Source: Microbulbifer sp. THAF38
GTDB lineage: Bacteria; Pseudomonadota; Gammaproteobacteria; Pseudomonadales; Cellvibrionaceae
DNA: 64,000 bases
Direction: 5' to 3'
Assembly (NCBI RefSeq): GCF_009363535.1
Contig: NZ_CP045369.1
Span: 2,119,001 to 2,183,000, forward strand
Positions within the stretch are counted from its first letter, which is position 1. Every line of letters begins with the position of its first letter. Of the stretch, positions 1 to 9,601 are shown one piece after another. Both the position numbers and the translations under genes were made by a program. The notes under the pieces were generated by a model. The model was not told where the DNA came from. It saw only the letters and a list, made by a program, of their open reading frames with translations, and ran no database searches.

Positions 1-2
1 AA

Positions 3-875
3 GCCCGTCGTAAGAATTTCTGGGAGTGGGTCTTTGCCGGTCCTGTTGCCCGCCGGGTGGAGGCGGGTCAGCTGACGGATGCAGAGAAGGAATTTTTGAG
101 CGCTTTGCAAGATTGGCAGGGGAGTCCCAATCCGCCAGGGGAGGTCTATCTGGTTGGCGGTGGGCCGGGAGATCCAGACTTATTGACCTTTCGTGCGCTG
201 CGCTTAATGCAGCAAGCTGACGTAGTGCTCTACGACCGACTGGTTTCCCCTGAGGTTTTGGATCTGGTGCGCAGAGATGCCGAACGTATTTATGTCGGTA
301 AAAGAAAGGCGTTTCATGCCGTACCGCAAGACGACATCAATCAGCTATTGGTCGATTTGGCTAAGCAGGGTAAGAAAGTACTGCGTTTGAAAGGTGGTGA
401 CCCCTTTATTTTTGGACGCGGAGGAGAGGAAATCGACAAGCTGGCTGATGCTTCGATACCTTTTCAGGTGGTACCGGGAATAACTGCTGCGGCTGGATGT
501 GCCAGTTATGCGGGTATTCCATTGACCCATCGAGATCATGCACAATCCGTGCGATTTATTACCGGTCACCTCAAGGAGGGAAGTCTCGACCTGCCATGGA
601 AAGAACTGGCCTCTGGCAGCCAGACATTGGTTTTTTACATGGGATTAACGGGACTGGAAAAAATTTGTGCAGAGCTTGTTCATCATGGTCTGCCGGTAAG
701 CACTCCTGCGGCGCTAATTGAAAAGGGCACTACCCAGGCACAAAGAGTGATCGTCGGTGACCTGAGTACATTACCCACACTGGCACATGAAAAAGCCGTA
801 CGGGCGCCTACGCTCACCATTATCGGCGGTGTCGTCAGCTTGCATGAAAAACTGAGCTGGTATCAGCCAGGCTAG
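3..875 (+). CDS. cysG: Siroheme synthase CysG, C-terminal part (uroporphyrinogen-III C-methyltransferase), 5'-truncated by window edge
   Basis: The frame is open from the left edge, so the gene starts outside the window. The visible part begins in the tail of the CysG N-terminal dehydrogenase/ferrochelatase module (a [13 protein letters not shown] stretch, like the FWEKFF region of E. coli CysG). It continues into a complete SAM-dependent uroporphyrinogen-III methyltransferase domain. Motifs seen are [15 protein letters not shown] (SAM-binding loop), [25 protein letters not shown] and [20 protein letters not shown]. The enzyme methylates uroporphyrinogen III at C2 and C7 to precorrin-2; the complete trifunctional protein then makes siroheme for sulfite and nitrite reductases. 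An internal GTG at 57 is in frame but is not the start, because homology continues upstream of it. Confidence 0.95.
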   Translation, partial: ARRKNFWEWVFAGPVARRVEAGQLTDAEKEFLSALQDWQGSPNPPGEVYLVGGGPGDPDLLTFRALRLMQQADVVLYDRLVSPEVLDLVRRDAERIYVGKRKAFHAVPQDDINQLLVDLAKQGKKVLRLKGGDPFIFGRGGEEIDKLADASIPFQVVPGITAAAGCASYAGIPLTHRDHAQSVRFITGHLKEGSLDLPWKELASGSQTLVFYMGLTGLEKICAELVHHGLPVSTPAALIEKGTTQAQRVIVGDLSTLPTLAHEKAVRAPTLTIIGGVVSLHEKLSWYQPG

Positions 876-975
876 TGCCTACAGTTTCAAATCGGCCAAT
901 GACTTCTTGCGTCGGCACTGAATCTACCCTGACAGAAACTATACTGAAAAGGTCTTTCCGTCAGGTGTGAGTGCC

Positions 976-1239
976 ATGCTGCTGGCGATGATTCGCTTTT
1001 ATTGCACCAATTTTGTGCGATTCTTTCTCCCACAACAGCCAGAGCTTCCGCAGTTTGGCCCGCTGGATTGTGATACCCGCCGCTACAGCTATGAATATCG
1101 GCAAAAGAAGGATCTGGTGCGCTGGTTGTGGACCGGGGTTTCCCTGATCATGTTGTGCTTTCCGGTTTTACCATTAGTGCTTGGTCTAACCTTTTTTACC
1201 GCTTTTTTATCCTTCGCAATTTTGGATGAGACCACCTGA
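976..1239 (+). CDS. Small membrane protein of unknown function (87 aa)
   Basis: The ATG at 976 is preferred over the in-frame GTG at 967, because an AGGTG Shine-Dalgarno-like stretch lies at about 962-966, a good distance before the ATG. The N-terminal half is amphipathic, aromatic and basic. The C-terminal third has one or two hydrophobic segments (WLWTGVSLIMLCFPVLPLVLG, then FFTAFLSFAIL), so the product is probably an inner-membrane protein. I do not recognise the family. It follows cysG by about 100 bp on the same strand and faces the acylase gene. Function unknown. Confidence 0.5.
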   Translation: MLLAMIRFYCTNFVRFFLPQQPELPQFGPLDCDTRRYSYEYRQKKDLVRWLWTGVSLIMLCFPVLPLVLGLTFFTAFLSFAILDETT

Positions 1240-1281
1240 TTTTTTCTATTGTTAATCCAGCAACTCTGCCTATGCGCTAAA

Positions 1282-1301
1282 GCGGCACGAGTTTGTGCCG
1301 C
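1282..1301. terminator. GC-rich 7-bp hairpin between convergent genes
   Basis: GCGGCAC (1282-1288) pairs perfectly with GTGCCGC (1295-1301) around a 6-nt loop. It lies between the end of the small membrane gene (+) and the end of the acylase gene (-). There is no clear T tract on either side, so terminator function is only a guess. Confidence 0.3.
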
Positions 1302-1384
1302 AGTGTGAGTTGGAAAGGTACTGGCCGTTAAGGCATCCAAGCCAGAGTTTCTAGGCTGGGCATTTTTCGTTATTGCAGTTTTCG

Positions 1385-3757
1385 TTATTGCAGTTTGAGC
1401 AGGTAGCGGCTTTCTCCCTCTTTTAAAGGGGAGGGATTTCCTTCTACCCAGTCGGCATGGCCTTTACCAAAAAATGGGGAAAGCGGGTGGCTGCTTTGCC
1501 CTGTCGCCATATGGAAAATACCGTGCTCCTCCCGCCCAGGTGAGACAACCATTCGTTCTGAGGCACCGTGAGTTGGGGATTGAAAGCGGGGCATATGGGT
1601 ATCCCCTGCCAGTTGGTCCTCGGGCATTGCGGTAAACCAATCTATGGCTGATATGGCTCTCGCTAGTGGGTGCCGGATAGAAGCCGTGTTTTGTTCGCCC
1701 CAGGTTTGTTGTAACAGGGGGAGTCCGTCTGCCGACATTTTCTCCAGAACTTGATCAAGTGCGGCTAATTTAAGTGCTGTCCAGGATTCAAAATCGGGGT
1801 TGAGCAGGTGTTGAGGTTCTTCTTGTGTGAGAGTCCAGATCGGGTATTCGAATTGACGCTTTAATTGACCGAAAGAAAAGTTGGGCTGGGATTTGCGCAT
1901 AAAAGTAAGAATAGGGGCGGTGCACAACTCCATAAACTTAAGGCGGTAATTGCGAACAATACGGTACCCAACCGAGTCGGGGCTGGCGCGTCCTCCCCAG
2001 TTCTGTACTAATTGATAAGTCTCGCTGTAACCTTCCCGGCCTCGCAGGAATTCGGTCAGGTGTTGCTGCCAGCGCTGCAGAAAAATGGCGCGGTCATCCA
2101 GCTGAATATCCAACAGAGATTGTTCATCAAACTGCTGGCGGGCGAGTAGGTTATCGCGTATTTGCTGCTGGCGGGCTCCGAGGGCATAGCCGTGATCGCC
2201 CATGATTTTCAGCCAATTTCCATCTATGGTTCGGGCATTAGCACTCCACAGGCGATGATTGGCAGGGTTATAAATTCGCGGTTGTTCCTCTGTGGTGAGA
2301 TAGCCATCCCAGTAGGTTTTACCCTCGGCCCAGCTTACCGAGCGGCTGCCATCAAAGCCAAACCGCTTGGGGATAGGCCCGGCGATTGTCCAGCCAATGT
2401 TGCCTTTCTGATCGCCTACAAGAAGGTTCTGATGAGGTATGCCGATTGCCGGACCAAGGATTAATGCTTCACTGGTGGTAGTGATAGATTCCATCTGCAA
2501 TAAATTCATATTGCCAGCGGGGATATCGTGAGCAACCCAGCGATAGGCGAGAGGGGTTCCACGGTGGTCTTTCCCGATAACAGGCCCCCAAATGGTTTTC
2601 TTCACTATGAGTGCTTCATCGGGGGCACTTTTTACTTTGATAATTTCCTCTTCGAGAGTGATATCCCGCCAGCCATCTGGGGTCAGGTATTGGGTGGCAT
2701 CTGAGTTCAATTCCAGGGGAATAAGATCACCCCAATCTGCCCCGGTATTGGTAAAGCCCCAGGCAATAGCGCCGTTGCTTCCGGCCACCACGATCGGACC
2801 TCCTGGTAGGGTAACTCCGCGAATAGTCCTGTTAGTCCCGGGAATATTCCAGCCTACGCGAAACCAGATATTGGGTACATTCAGCCCCAGATGCATGTCA
2901 TTAGCGAGGATGGCGCCACCGTGCTCAGTTAAGGCCCCGCCAACTACCCAATTGTTACTGCCGTAAACTTTGTCATCGCTTTCCATGGTCTGGTAGGCAA
3001 TAGGATCGTTTTTATCCAGCAATGAAGAAATTGGCGTTTCTGGGATAGTACTAATAGGCTCCTCCTCGCCAATTAGCGGAGCATCCCAGATACCTCCGGC
3101 AGGAAAGTAGAATGTGTAAAGGTCTTGCGGTAAGAGATCGGCGAGAGCGGTGTCGCGCCTTTCGAATTTTCCCTCTTCACTTTGCAGTGTTAAGTACATG
3201 CTAAAGGTCGTCAGCAGACTGTCGGCGGCGCTCCAGGGCCTGGGGTCCTGCCCTAAAAGAAAATATTCCCAGGGCTTGCTGCCAAGATGTAGCAGTCCGA
3301 AGTTTACTCCGCGTACATAGTGATCGAGTAGTTGGCGCTGCGTCTCGGGCATTGCCTCAATATTCCTTTCGGCCCGCTTGCGAAACTGATGCCTGCGCAC
3401 CTTTTTATCTTTTTTCAGTGCTGCCGGGCCTACCAGTTCAGATAGCTCTCCCGCGGAGCTTCGTCGCAATAGGTCCATTTGGAAGAAGCGCTCCTGGGCA
3501 TGTAAAAAGCCTAAGGCAAAGGCGGAGCTATTGCGGTCACTGGACTGGATCATTACCACACCCTGTTGATCCCGATGTATGAGCGCGGGTTCGGACAGTT
3601 GCCCAGTGACGATACTACCTTCGAGTAGAGGTAGGCTCTGTCTCCACCAAGCCCAGGCTGCAAGAAGGAGGACAATAATGAGCACCATAGTTGCAATGAG
3701 TAAATACATTGCGCGGCTTTTTAAATAAGATGAACTTAAATAAGACGGGCGCACCAT
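1385..3757 (-). CDS. Penicillin acylase family protein (N-terminal nucleophile hydrolase, S45)
   Basis: This 790-residue protein has an N-terminal membrane anchor or signal segment (about residues 17-38) followed by the two-subunit layout of penicillin/AHL acylases. The motif YGSNNWVV near residue 265 supplies the predicted autocatalytic nucleophile Ser (about 267), which becomes the N-terminus of the beta subunit. The flanking ALGFLHAQERFFQMDLLRR and ILANDMHL stretches are typical of the family. Members cleave amide bonds of penicillins, N-acyl-homoserine lactones, aculeacin or related acyl amides in the periplasm; the substrate cannot be read from sequence. It is divergent from the TonB-dependent receptor at 4054. 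The family is secure, the substrate unknown. Confidence 0.9.
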   Translation of the reverse strand: MVRPSYLSSSYLKSRAMYLLIATMVLIIVLLLAAWAWWRQSLPLLEGSIVTGQLSEPALIHRDQQGVVMIQSSDRNSSAFALGFLHAQERFFQMDLLRRSSAGELSELVGPAALKKDKKVRRHQFRKRAERNIEAMPETQRQLLDHYVRGVNFGLLHLGSKPWEYFLLGQDPRPWSAADSLLTTFSMYLTLQSEEGKFERRDTALADLLPQDLYTFYFPAGGIWDAPLIGEEEPISTIPETPISSLLDKNDPIAYQTMESDDKVYGSNNWVVGGALTEHGGAILANDMHLGLNVPNIWFRVGWNIPGTNRTIRGVTLPGGPIVVAGSNGAIAWGFTNTGADWGDLIPLELNSDATQYLTPDGWRDITLEEEIIKVKSAPDEALIVKKTIWGPVIGKDHRGTPLAYRWVAHDIPAGNMNLLQMESITTTSEALILGPAIGIPHQNLLVGDQKGNIGWTIAGPIPKRFGFDGSRSVSWAEGKTYWDGYLTTEEQPRIYNPANHRLWSANARTIDGNWLKIMGDHGYALGARQQQIRDNLLARQQFDEQSLLDIQLDDRAIFLQRWQQHLTEFLRGREGYSETYQLVQNWGGRASPDSVGYRIVRNYRLKFMELCTAPILTFMRKSQPNFSFGQLKRQFEYPIWTLTQEEPQHLLNPDFESWTALKLAALDQVLEKMSADGLPLLQQTWGEQNTASIRHPLARAISAIDWFTAMPEDQLAGDTHMPRFQSPTHGASERMVVSPGREEHGIFHMATGQSSHPLSPFFGKGHADWVEGNPSPLKEGESRYLLKLQ

Positions 3758-3830
3758 AAGCTTTTTCCGTTCAGCGGTTACTTTAATTAATGTCGGTTAA
3801 ATCGGATCGCTTTTATCACGTTAAATAAAC

Positions 3831-3860
3831 AAGTTACTAGAGAACACACGTTAGTAACTT
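3831..3860. promoter_or_regulatory. 9-bp perfect inverted repeat between divergent genes
   Basis: AAGTTACTA (3831-3839) and TAGTAACTT (3852-3860) are perfect inverted copies with a 12-bp spacer. They lie in the 296-bp gap between the acylase gene (-) and the TonB-dependent receptor gene (+). Size and position suit a dimeric regulator site, but no regulator in the window can be tied to it. Confidence 0.35.
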
Positions 3861-4053
3861 TTGGTGACGGTAATAACAAGCTATTTACGCCTAATAACCT
3901 GTCTTTTCGCGCAATCCTTCACAATACTGACCAGTCAAAAGAAAAAGGTCATATCGGGGTTTTAAATCCAAAAACGCAATCGTAAGATGGCGTGGAATAA
4001 CAAAAATAATAAACCAGAACATCACGCTGTATAACAATAAATGCGAGGACGCG

Positions 4054-6606
4054 ATGATGCACGATGTTGGTAGCACCGTAAAAAACCGTCAATTTAAACT
4101 CTCCATCCTCTCTGGGGCTATAGCTTTCCTCACCGCTGTGAGTGCTGGCGTTCAAGCCGCGGAAATCGAGGAGGTCGTGGTGACAGCGCAGAAGCGCGCG
4201 GAAAACCTGCAGGAAGTACCCATCGCGATTTCTGCGTTTACCGGGGACAATATAAAAGAGTCCGGTGTCAAAAATCTGACGGACCTGGGGCGATATACGC
4301 CAGGCGTAGAGATGCATAACGATACCGCCTTGCAGCCAACCTATAGTATCCGCGGTATTCAAACCAACGATTGGACTGTGGGATCTGACCCGGCTGTTGC
4401 TGTCTATGTGGACGGCGTTTACACCGGCCGCGGTGCCGGTGCCGAAATCCCCCTGACAGATATCGAAAGGGTAGAGGTTCTAAAAGGTCCACAGGGTACG
4501 CTGTTTGGGCGCAATGCCACTGGCGGGGCCATTCATATTATTACAACCAAGCCTCAGGCAGATAATTCGGTTGAGCTCAACCTCACCGCTGGTAACTACG
4601 GGCGCCAATCATCCGATCTGCTTTTCAATCGCCAGCTGACCGATACTTTATATGCCCGTTTCTCTGCATCCACTAACCGCCGCGATCCTTTTGCAGATAA
4701 CTTGGCGGGTGGTTTCTCCGTAGGAGATCAGGACACCCAGACCTACCGGGCATCGGTTTTATGGGAGCCCGCAGAGGATATCGAGGTTCTATGGCGTGCT
4801 GATTATGGTGTTATGGACCAAGGCAGTGCTTTGCGCACAACCATCGTGCCAAGTCTGAAAGGGGAGACCGATGTATTTGGGGACTACGCTCTCGATACAC
4901 CCACGATTGAAGATAGGGATTCTTTCGGTACCTCTCTGACGGTGAGTAAAGATTTCGATAATTTTACCTTCACCTCGATTACCGCTTATCGAAAATTTGA
5001 TGCGCACTTGCAGCAGGATGAAGATGGTACCGCCAATCCAGATCATATGTTTGGGTCTGCCAATACCGATGACCAGAGTCAGTTCTCGCAAGAATTCCGA
5101 CTCAATGGTGCTACCGATACGGTTAAATGGACTCTGGGGGCCTCTTATTCTCAAGAAGAGTTGGACCATACGACTTACGCCTATTTCACTACCGGTTCTG
5201 TTGAATCCTTTGCTGTGTATGAAGGGGTTAAAGCGCTCTATCCAGATCTGACTCAGACAGAGCAGGAGGACCTGGCGGTTATTAATCGGCAGTATTTTGA
5301 GTCGATGGGGCTAGAGGGCGCCGCTAGTGCGACTTTTGTCTACGACCTGATGTTGCAAAGTGGTCAGGTGGATGAGCTGTTATTTGCCTTGGGTGCGCCA
5401 GACTATGTCACAGGCAGCATGCTTAAAGCAGATCAGGTTGTAGGGCAGATGATGGCGGGTTTCCAGCCTTGGATAGCCTCCGATGCGCCCTGGAATGAGA
5501 GTGTGCGCAACACCGGTGATTATCGCTCCACAGCGATCTATGGTGATATGACTTGGGGTATCACCGATAAGATGGATCTCACGGTAGGTGCTCGCTACAC
5601 CTACGATAAAAAAGATTTCACTATCCAAACCGCCTATGGCAACAGCATTCCCCTGTCACTGTCTGGCGGAGAAGTTGATCTCCTAGATGAAGATGGCAAT
5701 AAGGTTGGCAGTATAGCGCTACCAGCAATTGACTTGGGCTCAGAGCGTTTCGGCATTGCCTTCTACAACAATGGTCAAACTGAGCTTAATTCCAAGTTGA
5801 GCGACAGTTGGAGTGATATTTCCGGCCGCATCGTGCTCGACTATCGCTGGACGGACGAGATGATGACCTTTATCTCCCTGGCGGATGGTTTTAAAGCCGG
5901 TGGATTTAACAGTCTTAACTTTGGTCCGGGCGTTGAGTCGTCTTTCGATCAGGAAGATGTGGTCAATCTGGAAGTGGGCCTGAAGAGCAATCTGTTCGAC
6001 AACCGCGTACGCTTGAATGCATCCGTCTACACCTACGAGTACAAAAACTTACAGGAGCTGGACTTGGTCGGTTACCCAATCCCCAGCTACAACCTAAGAA
6101 ATGCTGATGCGGAAGGTACTGGTGCCGAGATAGAGGTGCAGTGGGCCGCTACCGATAGCCTGTTTATTGCCGGTAACTACTCCTACCTGGACACCGAATT
6201 CACGGACTACCAGATAATAACGGCTATTGGCGAAACCGAGGAGGACTCCAAGGTCGGTCAGGCCAGGGTTTCCACCCCTGAGAGCAAATTCAACCTGATG
6301 GCAGAGTATACCTTTGACTTGGCTTCTGGTGGGGAGCTCGTATTCCGGGGGGATTACAACTGGACCGATGAACGGATTGGCTCTATCACCGATAGAACCC
6401 GCATAGTGGATGATTATCAATTATTTAACTTGCGAGCAGCCTGGAACAGTGACTCTGATAACTATTCGGTAGCTCTTTGGGTGCAGAACTTAACTGATGA
6501 AGAAATAGCCGGTGGTTATGGCGGTACCGGCGCTGCGATCGGGGCTAGCCCTGCATGGCGCTTTATGCCGAGGATGTACGGTGCAGATTTTACTGCACGA
6601 TTTTAA
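4054..6606 (+). CDS. TonB-dependent outer-membrane receptor
   Basis: This 850-residue protein has a signal peptide ending near VQAAE and then a TonB-box-like segment (IEEVVVTAQKR, about residues 37-48). Next come a plug domain (IAISAFTGDNIKESG, RGIQTNDW, VERVEVLKGPQGTLFGRNATGGAI) and a long beta-barrel ending in the aromatic FTARF typical of outer-membrane proteins. It resembles the CirA/Fec-like receptors of marine gammaproteobacteria that import siderophores, vitamin B12, glycans or other large substrates. The substrate is not predictable. A GAGGA-type ribosome site precedes the ATG. A strong terminator follows, so it is probably monocistronic. Confidence 0.95.
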   Translation: MMHDVGSTVKNRQFKLSILSGAIAFLTAVSAGVQAAEIEEVVVTAQKRAENLQEVPIAISAFTGDNIKESGVKNLTDLGRYTPGVEMHNDTALQPTYSIRGIQTNDWTVGSDPAVAVYVDGVYTGRGAGAEIPLTDIERVEVLKGPQGTLFGRNATGGAIHIITTKPQADNSVELNLTAGNYGRQSSDLLFNRQLTDTLYARFSASTNRRDPFADNLAGGFSVGDQDTQTYRASVLWEPAEDIEVLWRADYGVMDQGSALRTTIVPSLKGETDVFGDYALDTPTIEDRDSFGTSLTVSKDFDNFTFTSITAYRKFDAHLQQDEDGTANPDHMFGSANTDDQSQFSQEFRLNGATDTVKWTLGASYSQEELDHTTYAYFTTGSVESFAVYEGVKALYPDLTQTEQEDLAVINRQYFESMGLEGAASATFVYDLMLQSGQVDELLFALGAPDYVTGSMLKADQVVGQMMAGFQPWIASDAPWNESVRNTGDYRSTAIYGDMTWGITDKMDLTVGARYTYDKKDFTIQTAYGNSIPLSLSGGEVDLLDEDGNKVGSIALPAIDLGSERFGIAFYNNGQTELNSKLSDSWSDISGRIVLDYRWTDEMMTFISLADGFKAGGFNSLNFGPGVESSFDQEDVVNLEVGLKSNLFDNRVRLNASVYTYEYKNLQELDLVGYPIPSYNLRNADAEGTGAEIEVQWAATDSLFIAGNYSYLDTEFTDYQIITAIGETEEDSKVGQARVSTPESKFNLMAEYTFDLASGGELVFRGDYNWTDERIGSITDRTRIVDDYQLFNLRAAWNSDSDNYSVALWVQNLTDEEIAGGYGGTGAAIGASPAWRFMPRMYGADFTARF

Positions 6607-6637
6607 TTCGTTATTCATGTCAGCATGACGAGAGTGT

Positions 6638-6663
6638 GGGCCGGTTTACCGGCCCTTTTTTTT
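6638..6663 (+). terminator. Rho-independent terminator after the TonB-dependent receptor
   Basis: GGGCCGGT and ACCGGCCC (6638-6655) form a GC-rich stem-loop followed by eight Ts (6656-6663), about 30 bp after the receptor stop codon. Confidence 0.9.
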
Positions 6664-6794
6664 GCACGGTTCCATCTTTACGAAATAAAGTGGCGTGAAT
6701 TAGATCCTATAATTCTGCAAGCTCTTAGGAATACACCTAAAACTGCGTATGATGATTTCAATAGAACTGAATTCTATCGTAGTTGATTATTGAT

Positions 6795-8078
6795 ATGACA
6801 ATATTCGCAGGTGAAGTTTCTCTGGAAGAGTTACAGCAGCAGGTTCTTTCAACTTATCAAAGGGTGCGGGGGGAGACAGAATGTCTTGCTGCGCCTCTAT
6901 CTGTCGAGGATATGCAGCTGCAATCAATGCCCGATGCCAGTCCAACCAAGTGGCATCTGGCGCATACCAGTTGGTTTTTTGAAACCTTTATACTCGCTCA
7001 GCATTTGCCCAAATACCAACTTTTTGATCCCCAGTTTCATCACCTTTTTAATTCCTATTACAACAGCTTGGGTACACCCTATGCCAGGCCACAGCGGGGC
7101 TTGATATCCCGCCCTGGAGTTGAGCGTATTTACGCCTATCGGCAGTTTGTAGACTCAGCCATGGAGCAGCTGTTAAATGACCACCCCTTTACCTCGAGCA
7201 TCAGTGCACTGTTAGATCTCGGCCTCAATCATGAGCAGCAACATCAGGAGTTAATGCTGACGGATATCAAGCATGCACTTTCGATGAATCCAATGGCTCC
7301 CGCTTACAGTGATAGCGCCCCCGAAGATGAGGCAGAGAATGTAGCACCGTTACGTTGGCTGGAAATTCCCGGTGGATTTTATGGCATCGGTAGTGATGGA
7401 GAGGATTTCTTTTTTGATAATGAGGGGCCTGCACATCAACAGTTTCTGCCCGATTTTTCCATTGCTTCACGATTAGTGAGTAATGCTGAATACCTAGAAT
7501 TTATCGAAGATGGAGGCTACCAACAACACCGGCTCTGGTTATCTGATGGTTGGTCGCTGATAGAAAAGCACGCCCAGAAGCATCCTTTATATTGGCGTGA
7601 AACCGATAGTGGCTGGCAACAATATACTTTACACGGTTTGCAGCCGATAAATGGTTATGAGCCTGTGCATCACCTGTCTTTTTATGAAGCAGATGCATTT
7701 GCCACCTGGGCCGGTAAAAGATTGCCCACTGAATTTGAATGGGAGGCGGCTGCCTGCCACCTTCGTCAACTAAATCAGCTTGCCAGTGCCAATTTACTGG
7801 AAAAGCGTTATTTGAAGCCTTTGGCTGCGCAAAATGGACAGACCCAATTCCTGGGTGACCTGTGGGAGTGGACCTCAAGCGCCTATTTGCCATACCACGG
7901 CTTCAAGGCCCGCAGGGACGCGGTTGGTGAATATAACGGTAAGTTTATGTGCAACCAGAAGGTCTTGCGTGGAGGGTCTTTCGCAACCCCATCTGATCAT
8001 ATCAGAATTAGTTATAGAAATTTCTTTTATCCACATCAAGCGTGGCAATTTACCGGTGTCCGATTGGCAGGAGACTAA
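6795..8078 (+). CDS. egtB: Ergothioneine biosynthesis sulfoxide synthase EgtB
   Basis: EgtB is a non-heme iron enzyme that joins hercynine to a thiol (gamma-glutamylcysteine or cysteine) with O2 to give the sulfoxide precursor of ergothioneine. The 427-residue protein has an N-terminal DinB-like domain with the iron ligands WHLAHTSWFFETF (His near 57) and NHEQQHQE (His near 146 and 150). A C-terminal FGE-sulfatase-type domain follows (IPGGFYGIGSD, LPTEFEWEAAA, LWEWTSSAY, LRGGSFATP). The ATG at 6795 is chosen over an in-frame TTG at 6783. It is followed 1 bp later by egtD, so the two are probably co-transcribed. Confidence 0.93.
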   Translation: MTIFAGEVSLEELQQQVLSTYQRVRGETECLAAPLSVEDMQLQSMPDASPTKWHLAHTSWFFETFILAQHLPKYQLFDPQFHHLFNSYYNSLGTPYARPQRGLISRPGVERIYAYRQFVDSAMEQLLNDHPFTSSISALLDLGLNHEQQHQELMLTDIKHALSMNPMAPAYSDSAPEDEAENVAPLRWLEIPGGFYGIGSDGEDFFFDNEGPAHQQFLPDFSIASRLVSNAEYLEFIEDGGYQQHRLWLSDGWSLIEKHAQKHPLYWRETDSGWQQYTLHGLQPINGYEPVHHLSFYEADAFATWAGKRLPTEFEWEAAACHLRQLNQLASANLLEKRYLKPLAAQNGQTQFLGDLWEWTSSAYLPYHGFKARRDAVGEYNGKFMCNQKVLRGGSFATPSDHIRISYRNFFYPHQAWQFTGVRLAGD

Positions 8079-8079
8079 A

Positions 8080-9048
8080 GTGAAAGCAGCCTTATCGTCA
8101 GTTATGGAAAATCAACTCCAAAATAATGAATTTCTAAGAGATGTTTTAGAGGGGTTGGGGGGTAATAGAAAAACATTGCCCTGCAAGTACTTATATGACG
8201 AAGTTGGCTCTCGTCTTTTTGAAGAAATATGCGATTCAAGTGATTACTATCTGACCAGAAATGAAGCAGACATATTCGCAATTCATTTGGATAAAATTGC
8301 AGAAAGAATTGGGCCCGAAGCTCTGCTAATAGAACCGGGGGCCGGAAACTGTGAAAAGGTAGAAGCGCTGCTTGCCGCATTGGATTCTCCCAAGGGCTAT
8401 TATCCTATTGATATATCCCCTGAGATATTACTGGATGCCGAAAGGCGAATAAAAAATGGATTACCGGGGATGCAGGTATGGAGTGAAGTCGGGGACTTTA
8501 CTCAGGCAGCTGTGTGGGACAACTTGATTAATATCCCTTCCCGAAAAAGGGTTGTCTTTTTTCCTGGGTCGACAATAGGTAACTTTGAACCACTGGAGGC
8601 GGAGTGTTTATTGGAGTTGTTCGCTTCCAACCTGAGCCCTGGTGATGGCTTGGTGATAGGTACAGATTTGGTTAAGGATTCAGTGACTTTAGAGCGGGCC
8701 TACAACGATAGTGATCATATCACTGAGAAATTTAATTTGAATCTCCTGCAGAGAATTAACGTCGAGCTAGGGGCGGATTTTGACCTGTCTCTGTTTGCGC
8801 ATCGTGCATTTTACCACTCGTTGCGTCAGCGGGTGGAAATGCATCTGGTTTGCCTTAAGAGTCACAGTGTTTCGATTGCGGATACAAAGATAGAATTTAT
8901 TGAGGGAGAAACGATTCATACTGAAAACAGCCATAAGTATTCTATTGCAGGCTTTAATAGCTTACTGACCCGTAGCGGGTTTGAACCTGTCTGCTTCTGG
9001 CAGGATCCCGCTGAGACTTATGTCATTCATTATGCCCAGGCCATATAG
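8080..9048 (+). CDS. egtD: L-histidine N-alpha-methyltransferase EgtD
   Basis: EgtD trimethylates histidine with SAM to hercynine, the first step of ergothioneine synthesis. The frame is open further upstream, but the start is taken as GTG at 8080. A GCAGGAG Shine-Dalgarno sits 6-7 bases before it, and the 322-residue product then matches the usual EgtD length of about 320. Typical stretches are LPCKYLYDEVGSRLFEEIC, YYLTRNEADIF, LIEPGAGNCEKV (SAM-binding loop) and FFPGSTIGNF. The start is 1 bp after the egtB stop. No EgtE-like C-S lyase is visible nearby, so the last step must be encoded elsewhere. Confidence 0.93.
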   Translation: MKAALSSVMENQLQNNEFLRDVLEGLGGNRKTLPCKYLYDEVGSRLFEEICDSSDYYLTRNEADIFAIHLDKIAERIGPEALLIEPGAGNCEKVEALLAALDSPKGYYPIDISPEILLDAERRIKNGLPGMQVWSEVGDFTQAAVWDNLINIPSRKRVVFFPGSTIGNFEPLEAECLLELFASNLSPGDGLVIGTDLVKDSVTLERAYNDSDHITEKFNLNLLQRINVELGADFDLSLFAHRAFYHSLRQRVEMHLVCLKSHSVSIADTKIEFIEGETIHTENSHKYSIAGFNSLLTRSGFEPVCFWQDPAETYVIHYAQAI

Positions 9049-9055
9049 GATTAAG

Positions 9056-9541
9056 ATGTTGGAGGGGTGGGTAAAAAGGGCTTTCTTGTCTTTAATGTTC
9101 GCCGCTTCACTGGCTGGTATTGCCATCGCTGAAAGTACAGGTAATACCGCCGCTATGGTTGTCTATAAGCATCCATTGTGTTTTTGTTGTAATAAATGGA
9201 TTACTCATCTAAAGGAAAATGATTTAGAAACCACCTCGGTTTTTAAAGTGGATATGCAGGGAGTTAAACGTAAGTGGGGTATCCCCAGGGGTATGGAGGG
9301 GTGCCATACCGCGATTTGGCATGATAGATACGTCTTTGAAGGGCATGTACCGGCCTTACATATTCAGAAGTTCCTGGCCTCACCTCCCGAGGGGAGTGTG
9401 GGGCTGATCGTTGCCGGGATGCCGATTGGTAGCCCCGGTATGGAGGATGGAGAAAAATTTGAGCCCTACAATATTTACTTGCTACTAAAGGGCGGTGATT
9501 ATCGTCTGTATGCCCGCATTGAAAAGCCTGACGAGACCTAA
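9056..9541 (+). CDS. DUF411 family periplasmic metal-binding protein
   Basis: The product is 161 residues from the ATG at 9056, with an AGGA 5 nt upstream. It has a signal peptide ending near IAIAES and the DUF411 core: YKHPLCFCCNKW (Cys near 42, 44, 45), GIPRGMEGCHTA and a conserved GHVPA. DUF411 proteins are linked to copper or other metal handling in the periplasm. The gene starts 8 bp after egtD, which suggests co-transcription of a thiol antioxidant pathway with a metal-handling protein. That functional link is inference. Confidence 0.85.
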   Translation: MLEGWVKRAFLSLMFAASLAGIAIAESTGNTAAMVVYKHPLCFCCNKWITHLKENDLETTSVFKVDMQGVKRKWGIPRGMEGCHTAIWHDRYVFEGHVPALHIQKFLASPPEGSVGLIVAGMPIGSPGMEDGEKFEPYNIYLLLKGGDYRLYARIEKPDET

Positions 9542-9601
9542 TCACTTAAAATATTTGCTCTTAAATATTTAAGCCCCAGAGCTTAATGCTTGTAAAGTTC
9601 T

